DNA from: Rubrivivax sp.
Lineage (GTDB): Bacteria > Pseudomonadota > Gammaproteobacteria > Burkholderiales > Burkholderiaceae
Length of the DNA stretch: 14,891 nucleotides
Reading direction: 5' to 3'
Assembly: GCA_004211235.1 (NCBI GenBank)
Contig: SEEY01000045.1
Coordinates: 1-14,891 of the forward strand
Shown: piece by piece, positions 7,135-14,024 of the stretch
Numbering within the stretch: position 1 is the stretch's first letter
How the letters are laid out: every line of letters starts with the position of its first letter
Program-made: the position numbers and the translations under genes
The notes under the pieces: model-generated
Told to the model about the DNA's origin: nothing
Databases searched by the model: none
The model's input: the letters and a program-made list of their open reading frames with translations, nothing else

Positions 7135-8027
7135 CAAAACGCGAGCTGGGCCGACAGGTAGGCGCCGGTCTGCCTTTTCGGCTGCACGGCGGGGGCGATG
7201 CGGCCGAGGTCCACCCAGGCGGCCGTGATCGACACCTGCTTGTTGGGTGCCCAGGCGACGAAGACGTCCTTCCAGTCGTCCTCCTTCAGTGCGCCGGCGC
7301 CGAGCACCGAGTCATGCAGGTTGTCCGGCTTGGCGCGGAACTCCAGGCCGATGGCGAGGTTCCTGGTGAGGAGCTTGGCAATCGAGAACTCGGGCTGCAC
7401 GCGCATGCCCCGCCCCTGCGCACCGCCGAATCCCAGCAGGCCGTTCTGGTTGGCCTTCGTCGCGCGCAGCGTCAGGTTCACCAGCAGGCCTTCGGCCAGG
7501 AACAGCTTGGTGGCGCTGACATAGAGGTCGGTGCCCGAGGCCCTGGCGCCCAGCGCGCCAAACAGCGTGGGGCCGAGCGCGCCGGCATCGGTCCGCTTGT
7601 GCTCGATGCCGATGGCCACCTGGGGCATCAACGTGTCACTTTCCAGCACCGCGTCGCCGACGAGTCGCAGCTTGGCGGCGAGGATGTCCTGCCTGAGGTG
7701 CAGGCCGTCCAGCCCGAGCGGGGCGAGGTTGCCCTCGGTGTCCAGGTCCTGCCTGGCGATGGAGACTTCGAAGCGGTCCTGCACCGACAGCGCCGCGCCG
7801 TAGGTCGACAGGCCGTAGTTGCCGGTCTTGGCACGGGTGACGAAGGCGGTGCCGCCCACCTCGCCCTGGGTGGCGTAGCTGCCGGTCAAGGCCCAGGGCG
7901 TGAGTCCGCCACCGGCGGCGCCGTCGATGCTGGAGACACCGCCCGTGAGCAGCAGCTTGCCGCCGGGCTGCGCCAGCACCGGGGTGGCCAGCAAGAGCAT
8001 GGCGATCAGGGCGAAAGGGCGGGGCAT
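7134..8027 (-). CDS. DUF3034 family protein, probable outer membrane beta-barrel
   Basis: The 297-residue product has a clean signal peptide (MPRPFALIAMLLLATPVLAQ). The block that follows, GGKLLLTGGVSSIDGAAGGG, is the typical beginning of DUF3034 proteins, whose function is unknown. The rest alternates short hydrophobic and polar stretches (AALSVQDRFEVSIARQDLD, LLVNLTLRATKANQ, LAIGLEFRAKPDN, VFVAWAPNKQVSITAAWVDL) and ends in LSAQLAF with a terminal Phe. This is the pattern of an outer membrane beta-barrel; I infer that rather than see it proven. The start has AAGGAA seven bases upstream (8040 to 8035). It is the first gene of the operon with the exported globin and TonB receptor, and is divergent from mrp. 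Family assignment is firm; role is open. Confidence 0.82.
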   Translation of the reverse strand: MPRPFALIAMLLLATPVLAQPGGKLLLTGGVSSIDGAAGGGLTPWALTGSYATQGEVGGTAFVTRAKTGNYGLSTYGAALSVQDRFEVSIARQDLDTEGNLAPLGLDGLHLRQDILAAKLRLVGDAVLESDTLMPQVAIGIEHKRTDAGALGPTLFGALGARASGTDLYVSATKLFLAEGLLVNLTLRATKANQNGLLGFGGAQGRGMRVQPEFSIAKLLTRNLAIGLEFRAKPDNLHDSVLGAGALKEDDWKDVFVAWAPNKQVSITAAWVDLGRIAPAVQPKRQTGAYLSAQLAF

Positions 8028-8131
8028 GGCGGGGTTCCTTGGGCTGACGCAGCCGCACTCTACGCAACGGGTCTCCCCGCCGGATGCAGGCTCTAGACTG
8101 ACCGCCCTGTTTCCGTGAAGTCCTGACCGCT
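8028..8131. other. Divergent intergenic region, DUF3034 operon / mrp
   Basis: These 104 bases must hold the promoters of the minus-strand DUF3034-globin-receptor operon and probably of mrp. Apart from the AAGGAA site for DUF3034 (8035-8040) I see no convincing -35/-10 pair, Fur-like box or strong dyad. Confidence 0.4.
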
Positions 8132-9226
8132 ATGACCGCCATCTCCGAAGCCGCGCTGCGGCCCGTGTTGCAAGCCGTTGTCGACCCGAGCAACTCCGGC
8201 ACCCTGGGCGACGCCAAGGCCCTGAAATCGCTGCGCATCGAGGGCGCGGATGTTGCCGTCGAGGTCGAACTGGGCTATCCCGCCGCCAGCCAGCATGCCG
8301 CGCTGACCGCCGCGCTCGTGGCCGCCGCGAAGGCGCTGCCCGGCGTGGGCAACGTCAGCGTCTCCATCACGACGAACATCGTCGCGCATGCCGTGCAGCG
8401 CGGCGTGCAGCTGCTGCCGGGCGTCAAGAACATCATTGCCGTGGCGTCGGGCAAGGGCGGCGTGGGCAAGAGCACGACCGCCGCCAACCTGGCCCTGGCC
8501 CTGCATGCCGAGGGCGCCCGCGTCGGCGTGCTGGACGCGGACATCTACGGCCCCAGCCAGCCGCTGATGCTGGGCGCCAGCGGCCGCCCCGAGTCGGAAG
8601 ACGGCAAGACCATGGAGCCGCATGTCGCGCATGGCCTGCAGCTCAACTCCATCGGCTTCCTCGTCGAGGACGACCAGGCCATGATCTGGCGCGGCCCGAT
8701 GGCCACGCAGGCGCTGGAGCAACTGCTGCGCCAGACAAACTGGCAGGCCCTGGACTACCTCGTCATCGACCTGCCGCCCGGCACCGGCGACATCCAGCTG
8801 ACGTTGTCGCAGCGCGTGCCGGTCACAGGCGCCGTCATCGTCACCACGCCGCAGGACATCGCCCTGATCGACGCGAAGAAGGGCCTGAAGATGTTCGAGA
8901 AGGTGGGCATCCCCATCCTCGGCATCGTCGAGAACATGGCCGTGCACATCTGCAGCAACTGCGGCCATGCCGAGCACATCTTCGGCTCTGAAGGCGGCAG
9001 CAAGATGGCTGCGCAGTACGGTACCGAGCTGCTGGCCAGCCTGCCTCTGGCCATGAGCATCCGCGCCCAGGCCGACAGCGGCACGCCGACCGTGGCGGCC
9101 GAGCCCGACGGCGACGTGGCCGCGATCTACAAGGCGCTGGCCCGCAAGGTCGCCGCCAAGATCGCCGCCCAGTCCAAGGACTACTCGTCCAAGTTCCCGA
9201 CCATTTCCATCTCCAAGAACAGCTGA
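8132..9226 (+). CDS. apbC: Mrp/ApbC iron-sulfur cluster carrier ATPase
   Basis: The 364-residue cytoplasmic P-loop protein carries and delivers Fe-S clusters to target enzymes. Residues 1-90 are a MIP18/DUF59-like domain (VLQAVVDPSNSGTLGDAKAL). The ParA/MinD-like ATPase follows with deviant Walker A GKGGVGKST (about 108-116), VLDADIYGPSQP, and VIDLPPGTGDIQL as Walker B. CSNC at about 274-277 is the CxxC cluster-binding pair. Length and all motifs are typical, so it should be active. In many betaproteobacteria this gene is divergent from metG; here its divergent neighbour is the DUF3034 operon. The next gene starts seven bases after the stop, so it may share a transcript with the ABC importer. 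Confidence 0.95.
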   Translation: MTAISEAALRPVLQAVVDPSNSGTLGDAKALKSLRIEGADVAVEVELGYPAASQHAALTAALVAAAKALPGVGNVSVSITTNIVAHAVQRGVQLLPGVKNIIAVASGKGGVGKSTTAANLALALHAEGARVGVLDADIYGPSQPLMLGASGRPESEDGKTMEPHVAHGLQLNSIGFLVEDDQAMIWRGPMATQALEQLLRQTNWQALDYLVIDLPPGTGDIQLTLSQRVPVTGAVIVTTPQDIALIDAKKGLKMFEKVGIPILGIVENMAVHICSNCGHAEHIFGSEGGSKMAAQYGTELLASLPLAMSIRAQADSGTPTVAAEPDGDVAAIYKALARKVAAKIAAQSKDYSSKFPTISISKNS

Positions 9227-9233
9227 ATCCGAC

Positions 9234-10088
9234 ATGACACGAACCGCCCGCTTCCTTGTCGCCGCCCTGGCCCTGATCGGCGCTTGCGCGCATGCCCAGC
9301 AGCAGGTGCTGCGCGTCACGGCCATTCCCGACGAATCACCCACCGAGCTGGCCCGCAAGTTCGCGCCGCTGGGCCAGTACCTGGAGAGCAAGCTCGGCAT
9401 GAAGGTCGAGTGGACGCCGGTGACCGACTACGCCGCGGCGGTCGAGACGGTCGTCAACAAGAAGATCGACCTGGCCTGGTTCGGCGGCTTCACCTTCGTG
9501 CAGGCCAATGTCCGTTCCGGCGGCAAGATCGTGCCGCTGGTGCAGCGCGAGGAGGACGAGAAGTTCCGCTCCGTCTTCATCACCGACAAGGCCAGTGGCA
9601 TCAACAAGCTCGAGGACCTGAAGGGCAAGACGCTGAGCTTCGGCTCGCAGAGCAGCACCTCGGGCCACCTGATGCCGCGCAGCTTCCTGCTGGCTGCCAA
9701 GGTCAACCCGGACGTGGACCTCAAGCGCGTGGCCTTCAGCGGCGCGCATGACGCCACCATCGCCGCCGTGGCCAGCGGCAAGGTCGACGCCGGCGCGCTC
9801 AACATCTCGGTGTGGGAGAAGTTCGTGGCCGACAAGAAGGTCGACCCGACCCAGGTCAAGGTGTTCTTCACGACGCCGGCCTACTACGACTACAACTGGA
9901 GCGTGCACGCCGACATGCCCCAGGCCCTGCAGGACAAGATCAAGGCCGCATTCCTGGCGCTGGACCCGAACACGCCCCAGGGCAAGGAAATCCTCGGCCT
10001 GCAGCGCGCCACCAAGTTCATCGCCACCAAGCCCGAGAACTACGTCGGCATCAAGGCCGCTGCCGAGAACGCCGGTTTGCTGAAGTGA
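9234..10088 (+). CDS. Periplasmic binding protein, phosphonate/phosphite/selenate-type ABC importer
   Basis: The 284-residue product belongs to the PhnD/SsuA/transferrin-like binding-protein superfamily. The signal peptide ends at CAHA/QQQ; the LIGAC stretch just before also resembles a lipobox, so membrane anchoring is possible. Diagnostic blocks are RVTAIPDESPTELARKFAPL, TPVTDYAAAVETVV, DLAWFGGFTFVQA, SVFITDKASGI, FGSQSSTSGHLMPR, VAFSGAHDATIAAVASGKVD and VFFTTPAYYDYNWSVH. From memory this wording is closest to the subgroup annotated as putative selenate importers; phosphite or phosphonate are the main alternatives. The ligand cannot be decided from sequence. It is followed by its ATPase and two permeases, so the importer is complete. 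The start ATG at 9234 lies seven bases after the mrp stop and has only a weak Shine-Dalgarno. Confidence 0.88.
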   Translation: MTRTARFLVAALALIGACAHAQQQVLRVTAIPDESPTELARKFAPLGQYLESKLGMKVEWTPVTDYAAAVETVVNKKIDLAWFGGFTFVQANVRSGGKIVPLVQREEDEKFRSVFITDKASGINKLEDLKGKTLSFGSQSSTSGHLMPRSFLLAAKVNPDVDLKRVAFSGAHDATIAAVASGKVDAGALNISVWEKFVADKKVDPTQVKVFFTTPAYYDYNWSVHADMPQALQDKIKAAFLALDPNTPQGKEILGLQRATKFIATKPENYVGIKAAAENAGLLK

Positions 10089-10097
10089 GCCCCTCGC

Positions 10098-10197
10098 CCA
10101 AGGAGTACCTTGGTCGGCCCCCCGAGGGGGCGGCGATGCTTGCCGGGTCGACCGGCGAGCACATCGCCTCACCGGGCCGGCTTGGGGGCGGCCCGGC
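10098..10197. repeat. Composite palindromic element between binding protein and ATPase
   Basis: Four stems follow one another. CCAAGG/CCTTGG: 10098-10103 with 10108-10113. GCCCCC/GGGGGC: 10117-10122 with 10126-10131. A long interrupted stem: GGCGATG 10132-10138 with CATCGCC 10162-10168, its inner part GCCGG 10142-10146 with CCGGC 10152-10156. CCGGGCCG/CGGCCCGG: 10172-10179 with 10189-10196. This density looks like a REP/BIME-type dispersed element, but copy number cannot be seen in one window. It contains the likely ATPase start codon (10136). In the mRNA it would protect the binding-protein message and damp ATPase translation. Confidence 0.7.
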
Positions 10198-11017
10198 GCT
10201 CGGCCCGCAACTGCTGGCGCTGAGCGGCCTCGATGCCGCAGCGCTCGGTGGCTCGACGCCGGTGCTGCGCAGCGTCGATCTGGCGCTCGCGGCCGGTGAC
10301 CAGGTCGCCGTCATCGGCGCCTCGGGCGCCGGCAAGACGACGCTGCTCAACCTGCTGGCACTGATGCAGGCGCCGCTGGCCGGCCGCCTCGCGCTGAACG
10401 GCATCGACCCGTGGGCGCTGGGCCGCCGCGAGCGCCAGCGCCTGCGCGCCGGCATCGCGCTGGCGCCGCAGCAGCCGCCGCTGCCGCCACGCCAGCGGGT
10501 GGCTGTCGCCGTGCTGGCCGCGCGGCTGCCGCGCATGTCGCTGGGCCGCGCGCTGCGCACGCTCTGGAGCCCGCCGGACGCGCCCCTGGCCCAGGCCGCG
10601 CTGGAGCAGCTGGACCTGCCCGACAAGCTCTGGCTGCGCGTCGACCGGCTCTCCGGCGGCGAGCGCCAGCGCGTCGGGCTGGCGCGGTTGCTGGTGTCCG
10701 AGGCACAGCTCTGGCTGGCCGACGAGCCGCTGGCCGCGCTGGACCCGACGCGTGCCGAGCTGTGCCTGGCCGCCCTGCGCCGCAACGCCGCCGAGCGCGG
10801 CGCCGCGCTGGTGTGCAGCCTGCACCAGGTGGACCTGGCGTTGAAGCACTTCCCGCGCGTCGTGGCGCTGCGGTCCGGCCGCGTCGTCTTCGACGGCCCG
10901 CCGGGCGGCCTGGACGAAGAGCTGCTGGAGGAGCTCTACAGCAGCCAGGCCGAGGCGCCGCCTGAGCTGGCGCCGCTGCCGCAGGCCGTGCCGCTGCCGC
11001 AGGCGATGTGCCGGTGA
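10136..11017 (+). CDS. ABC importer ATPase, PhnC-like
   Basis: The 293-residue product (from ATG 10136) is the cytoplasmic ATPase of the importer. Walker A is GASGAGKTT (61-69), the Q-loop is APQQPPLP, the signature LSGGERQR is at 172-179, Walker B with catalytic Glu is LWLADEPLA (about 192-200), and the switch His is in SLHQVDL (about 229). All are intact. The first 25 or so residues (MLAGSTGEHIASPGRLGGGP) are encoded by the palindromic element and do not look like ABC sequence; recognisable domain sequence starts at LLALSGLDAA. A non-ATG start (CTG near 10210) is thus possible, although no in-frame ATG or GTG lies between 10139 and the domain. The C-terminal tail is Pro/Ala-rich. The stop overlaps the next start by one base (TGATG). 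Confidence 0.9.
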   Translation: MLAGSTGEHIASPGRLGGGPALGPQLLALSGLDAAALGGSTPVLRSVDLALAAGDQVAVIGASGAGKTTLLNLLALMQAPLAGRLALNGIDPWALGRRERQRLRAGIALAPQQPPLPPRQRVAVAVLAARLPRMSLGRALRTLWSPPDAPLAQAALEQLDLPDKLWLRVDRLSGGERQRVGLARLLVSEAQLWLADEPLAALDPTRAELCLAALRRNAAERGAALVCSLHQVDLALKHFPRVVALRSGRVVFDGPPGGLDEELLEELYSSQAEAPPELAPLPQAVPLPQAMCR

Positions 11018-11820
11018 TGCGCGACCCCGACCAGGGGCGCCGCTGGGCCTTGCTGCTCGGCGCGCTGGTGCTGGCCTGGCCGCTGCTGGTGCTGGCCGAG
11101 TTCAAGCCCTGGGCCTTGTTCGACGAGCGCAGCCTGCGGGCCACGGGGCGCTTCCTGGTCCAGTTCCTCACGCCGCGGTCCGACGCCGAGTTCCTCGCCC
11201 TGCTGGCCCGCGACACCTGGCGCACGGTCGCCATCGCGACGGCCGGCATGAGCCTGGCGCTGCTGCTGGCGGTGCCGCTGGCGCTGGTGTCGACAGCGCG
11301 GCTGTCGGCCAGCACGCTGGAAGGCCGGCCCGGCCCGGCGCGCTGGCTGCGCCGCGTGGTGCGGGCGCTGCTGGTGCTGCTGCGGTCCATCCCCGAGCTG
11401 GTGTGGGCGCTGGTGTTCGTGCGCGTCGTCGGCCTGGGCGCCGCGGCCGGCGTGCTGGCCATCGCCATCGCCTACGGCGGCATGCTGGGCAAGGTCTACG
11501 CCGAGATCCTGGAGAGCGCCGACCCCGCGCCCACCCAGGCCCTGCTGCGCTCAGGCAGCGGCCGGCTGCAGGCCCTGCTGTTCGGCGCGCTGCCGAGCTG
11601 CGCGCCGGAGCTGCTGAGCTACACCGTCTACCGCTGGGAATGCGCGGTGCGCTCCTCCGTCGTGCTGGGTTTTGTCGGCGCGGGCGGGCTGGGCCAGCAG
11701 CTGGACAACGCCTCCAAGATGTTCGCCGGGGCCGAGGTCAGCGCCATCCTGCTGGTGTTCATCGCGCTGGTGATGGCCAGCGATGCGCTCAGCCACTGGC
11801 TGCGTGGGAGGCTGCAGTGA
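11017..11820 (+). CDS. ABC importer permease 1, PhnE-like
   Basis: The 267-residue inner-membrane protein has a first membrane helix at about 9-31, then helices near 75-100, 120-140, 145-165, 195-220 and 235-255. The permease EAA-type loop is present as YAEILESADPAPTQALLRSG followed by LFGALPSCAPELLSYTVYRWE, and the GFVGAGGLGQQL motif is typical of phosphonate-type permeases. ATG at 11017 was chosen because it overlaps the ATPase stop; a GTG nine bases upstream (11008) is in frame and possible. It forms the transmembrane channel with permease 2. Confidence 0.9.
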   Translation: MRDPDQGRRWALLLGALVLAWPLLVLAEFKPWALFDERSLRATGRFLVQFLTPRSDAEFLALLARDTWRTVAIATAGMSLALLLAVPLALVSTARLSASTLEGRPGPARWLRRVVRALLVLLRSIPELVWALVFVRVVGLGAAAGVLAIAIAYGGMLGKVYAEILESADPAPTQALLRSGSGRLQALLFGALPSCAPELLSYTVYRWECAVRSSVVLGFVGAGGLGQQLDNASKMFAGAEVSAILLVFIALVMASDALSHWLRGRLQ

Positions 11821-12572
11821 GGCTGTCCACCGCCGCCGTGCTGCTCGGCCTGCTCGCGCTCGTCATCGCCAGCTTCGTGTCGCTGGACCTGCAGTGGGCC
11901 GCCTTCCTCGGCCCGGACGCGCTCGCCAGCATGGGCCGCTTTGCCATGGGCTTCTTCCCGCCCGAGACGGCGCCGGCCTTCCTGGCCAAGGCTGGGTGGG
12001 CGCTGCTGGAGACGCTGGCGATGTCGGCCATCGGCACGGCGCTGGCCGTCGTCGGCGGCCTGCTTCTGGCGCTGCCTGCGGCCGGCCGTGGCCCGGCGCG
12101 TGCGGCGGCCCGGCTGGTGCTCAATGCGCTGCGCAGCGTGCCCGAGCTGGTCTGGGCCGTGCAGCTGCTCATCCTGGCCGGCCTCGGGCCGCTGCCCGGC
12201 ACGCTGGCGCTGGCGCTGCACACCAGCGGCGTGCTGGGCCGGCTGTTTGCCGAGAGCTTCGAGAACGCGCCGCCCGACGCCGCGCTCGCGCTGCGCCAGC
12301 GCGGCGTGGGCGCGGCGCGAGTGTGGCTGTTCGCCACGCTGCCGCAGACGCTGCCCCAGCTCGTCAGCTACACCCTCTACCGCTGGGAGAACAACATCCG
12401 CGCGGCGAGCGTGCTGGGCGTCGTCGGCGCCGGCGGCCTGGGGCAGATGCTGAGCTACCACCTGGGCCTGTTCCAGATGCACGAAACCTGCACCGTGCTG
12501 ATCGCCATGGTGGCCCTGGTGGGGCTGGTGGATGCCCTGTCCTGGAGCTTGCGACGGAGCCTGACGCGATGA
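11817..12572 (+). CDS. ABC importer permease 2, PhnE-like
   Basis: The 251-residue inner-membrane protein starts with GTG overlapping the permease 1 stop by four bases (GTGA). It has an N-terminal helix (TAAVLLGLLALVIASFV) and the same architecture as its neighbour: LNALRSVPELVWAVQLLILA, an EAA-like loop FAESFENAPPDAALALRQRG, then LFATLPQTLPQLVSYTLYRWE and VVGAGGLGQML. The motifs shared with permease 1 (RSxPELVWA, SYTxYRWE, GAGGLGQ) indicate an old duplication and a heterodimeric channel. A longer in-frame open stretch upstream of 11817 lies inside permease 1 and is not used. The stop overlaps the nitroreductase start (ATGA). Confidence 0.9.
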   Translation: MRLSTAAVLLGLLALVIASFVSLDLQWAAFLGPDALASMGRFAMGFFPPETAPAFLAKAGWALLETLAMSAIGTALAVVGGLLLALPAAGRGPARAAARLVLNALRSVPELVWAVQLLILAGLGPLPGTLALALHTSGVLGRLFAESFENAPPDAALALRQRGVGAARVWLFATLPQTLPQLVSYTLYRWENNIRAASVLGVVGAGGLGQMLSYHLGLFQMHETCTVLIAMVALVGLVDALSWSLRRSLTR

Positions 12573-13141
12573 CGCTCGATGCGCTGCTGACCCGCTACTC
12601 GGTCGGCCCCAAGCACCTTGTCGAGCCCGGCGCGGACGACGCCCAGCTCGGCTTGATGATGCAGGCCGCGCTGCGCGGGCCGGACCACGCCGAGCTGGTG
12701 CCTTATCGCTTCAAGCTGGTGCGCGGGCCGGCGAGGGCGAGCATGGCGACCCTGTTCGCCGACGCGGCCCGCGCCGCCGGCAAGGACGAGGCGGGTGCCG
12801 CGCTCGATGCCGAGCGCGCGGCCAGGCCCCCCGTCACCGTCGCCGTCGTCGCCCGCATCGACCTCGGCCACCCGCTGGTGCCGGCCCATGAGCAATGGCT
12901 GGCGGTGGGCGCGGCCATCGGCGGCTTCCTGACGGCGGCTCACGCCCAGGGTTTCGGCGGCAAGATGCTCAGCGGCGCGAAGGTCCGCAATCCGACCATC
13001 GCCGCGGCCTTCTGCGAACCCGGCGAGACGCTGGTCGGCTGGATCGCCCTGGGCACGCCGACCCGCCAACCGAGCGGCCCGGCCCGCAAGCCCGACCCCG
13101 GGCAGGTGCTGATCGACTGGCACCCGCCTTGCAAGCCATAG
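12569..13141 (+). CDS. Nitroreductase family flavoprotein (YdjA-like)
   Basis: The 190-residue cytoplasmic protein is of the FMN-dependent nitroreductase superfamily and close in size to E. coli YdjA. Blocks include LLTRYSVGPKHLVEPG, LMMQAALRGPDHAELVPYRF (flavin-binding helix and strand), VAVVARIDLGHPLVPAHEQW, VGAAIGGFLTAAHAQGFGGKML and FCEPGETLVGWIALGTP. The physiological substrate of this subgroup is not known. The ATG overlaps the permease 2 stop by four bases, so its synthesis is coupled to the importer; it may reduce the imported compound or simply ride in the operon. The next gene, ureA, starts 103 bases after the stop. Family assignment is firm; pathway role is inference. Confidence 0.87.
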   Translation: MTLDALLTRYSVGPKHLVEPGADDAQLGLMMQAALRGPDHAELVPYRFKLVRGPARASMATLFADAARAAGKDEAGAALDAERAARPPVTVAVVARIDLGHPLVPAHEQWLAVGAAIGGFLTAAHAQGFGGKMLSGAKVRNPTIAAAFCEPGETLVGWIALGTPTRQPSGPARKPDPGQVLIDWHPPCKP

Positions 13142-13170
13142 TCAAACCGAGCTGAACAACGAGCGACCCA

Positions 13171-13224
13171 ATGGAACTGACGCCAAGAGTTCGGCCGGTA
13201 CCTCCGGCCGCACGTGCTAACTGA
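13171..13224 (+). other. Aborted second copy of the ureA start (17-codon ORF)
   Basis: ATGGAACTGACGCCAAGA encodes MELTPR, exactly the first six residues of UreA, 74 bases before the real start. The frame then diverges ([11 protein letters not shown]) and stops at 13222-13224. Both copies are preceded by CGAGCGA. Synonymous codons differ at three positions (CTG/CTA, ACG/ACA, CCA-AGA/CCA-CGT), so this is not a fresh duplication. It could be a vestige or a leader peptide. Confidence 0.6.
13192..13210 (+). promoter_or_regulatory. Hairpin in the ureA leader
   Basis: CGGCCGG (13192-13198) pairs perfectly with CCGGCCG (13204-13210) across the loop TACCT. It lies inside the short ORF and 34 bases before ureA. 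No T-tract follows, so it is not a standard terminator. It could shield or pause the leader; this is untested. Confidence 0.45.
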
Positions 13225-13244
13225 AAAGAATCGAGCGAAGCGAG

Positions 13245-13547
13245 ATGGAACTAACACCACGTGAGAAAGACAAGCTGCTGTTGTTCACCGCAGCCCTGCT
13301 TGCCGAGCGCCGCAAGGCCCGCGGGCTCAAGCTCAACTATCCCGAGTCGGTCGCCCTCATCAGCGCCGCCATCCTCGAAGGCGCGCGTGACGGCAAGACC
13401 GTCGCCGAGCTGATGAGCGAAGGCCGCACGGTGCTGACCCGCGACGACGTCATGGACGGCATCGCCGAGATGATCCCGGAGATCCAGGTCGAAGCCACCT
13501 TCCCGGACGGCACCAAGCTCGTCACCGTCCACCAACCCATTGCCTGA
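13245..13547 (+). CDS. ureA: Urease gamma subunit
   Basis: UreA is the 100-residue gamma subunit of nickel urease, which hydrolyses urea to ammonia and carbamate in the cytoplasm. The sequence is canonical throughout: [84 protein letters not shown]. Length is exactly that of the family. The start is fixed by homology; the Shine-Dalgarno is only GAGCGAAGCGAG. ureD, which often precedes ureA, is not upstream here; the preceding gene is the nitroreductase. The next ORF begins 10 bases after the stop. Confidence 0.97.
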   Translation: MELTPREKDKLLLFTAALLAERRKARGLKLNYPESVALISAAILEGARDGKTVAELMSEGRTVLTRDDVMDGIAEMIPEIQVEATFPDGTKLVTVHQPIA

Positions 13548-13557
13548 AGCCACCACC

Positions 13558-13719
13558 ATGCGCGCACTTGCACTGCTCCTGATCGCCGCTCCGGCGCTTG
13601 CCCACGACGGCCACGGCGCGCCGTCCGCTCACCTGCACGGTTGGGACGGCACCGGGCTGATGGCCCTCGCGGCCGCGGCCGGCGTGGCCATCTGGTGGCT
13701 CGCCAAGGGCCGCAAGTGA
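13558..13719 (+). CDS. Small His-rich membrane protein between ureA and ureB
   Basis: This 53-residue product has three parts: a signal-like hydrophobic start ([15 protein letters not shown]), a short His-rich segment ([15 protein letters not shown], His at 16, 19, 25 and 27), and a C-terminal membrane helix ([16 protein letters not shown]) with a basic GRK end. I cannot name the family. The AxAHxGHG start recalls HupE/UreJ nickel permeases, which begin the same way, but the multi-helix body is absent. The stop overlaps the ureB start by one base (TGATG), so it is coupled to ureB and is very likely a real gene. A role in nickel binding at the membrane is an inference from the histidines and operon position. 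The Shine-Dalgarno is poor. Confidence 0.75.
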   Translation: MRALALLLIAAPALAHDGHGAPSAHLHGWDGTGLMALAAAAGVAIWWLAKGRK

Positions 13720-14024
13720 TGATCCCCGGCGAACTCATCACCGCCGAGGGCGAGCATGAACTCAACCCCGGCCGCCGCACGCTGACGCTGAAGGTGGCCA
13801 ACACCGGCGAGCGGCCCATCCAGGTCGGTTCGCACTACCACTTCGCCGAGACCAACGCGGCCCTCGGCTTCGACCGCGAGGCCGCGCGCGGCATGCGGCT
13901 CAACATCTGCAGCGGCACGGCCGTGCGCTTCGAGCCCGGGCAGTCGCGCACCGTCGAACTCGTCGACCTCGGCGGCGACCGCGCCGTCTGGGGCTTCCGC
14001 GGCCTGGTCCAGGGAAAACTATGA
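13719..14024 (+). CDS. ureB: Urease beta subunit
   Basis: UreB is the 101-residue beta subunit. Canonical blocks are [73 protein letters not shown] and [12 protein letters not shown]. The start ATG at 13719 overlaps the stop of the small His-rich gene by one base; the open frame extends further upstream but that part lies within the small gene. The stop overlaps the ureC start (ATGA), so the subunits are made in coupled amounts. Confidence 0.97.
   Translation: MIPGELITAEGEHELNPGRRTLTLKVANTGERPIQVGSHYHFAETNAALGFDREAARGMRLNICSGTAVRFEPGQSRTVELVDLGGDRAVWGFRGLVQGKL

Noticed and set aside
7120..7137. TTG at 7137 as start of the truncated globin.
   Set aside because: It precedes the AAGGAG site and overlaps the DUF3034 stop; ATG at 7122 is ideally placed after that site.
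4999..7161. A 720-codon open frame on the plus strand opposite the TonB receptor and globin genes.
   Set aside because: It is antisense to three clearly recognisable proteins, is low-complexity Ala/Arg/Gly/Val-rich and has no motif; it is a by-product of high GC.
8093..9400. A 435-codon minus-strand open frame opposite mrp.
   Set aside because: mrp is complete with all motifs on the other strand; the antisense product is repetitive and motif-free.
13185..13224. Possible integron attC-like remnant (GTTCGGC ... GCTAAC) upstream of ureA.
   Set aside because: The right-hand core does not fit the RYYYAAC consensus and the paired inner boxes are lacking; only a simple hairpin is supported.
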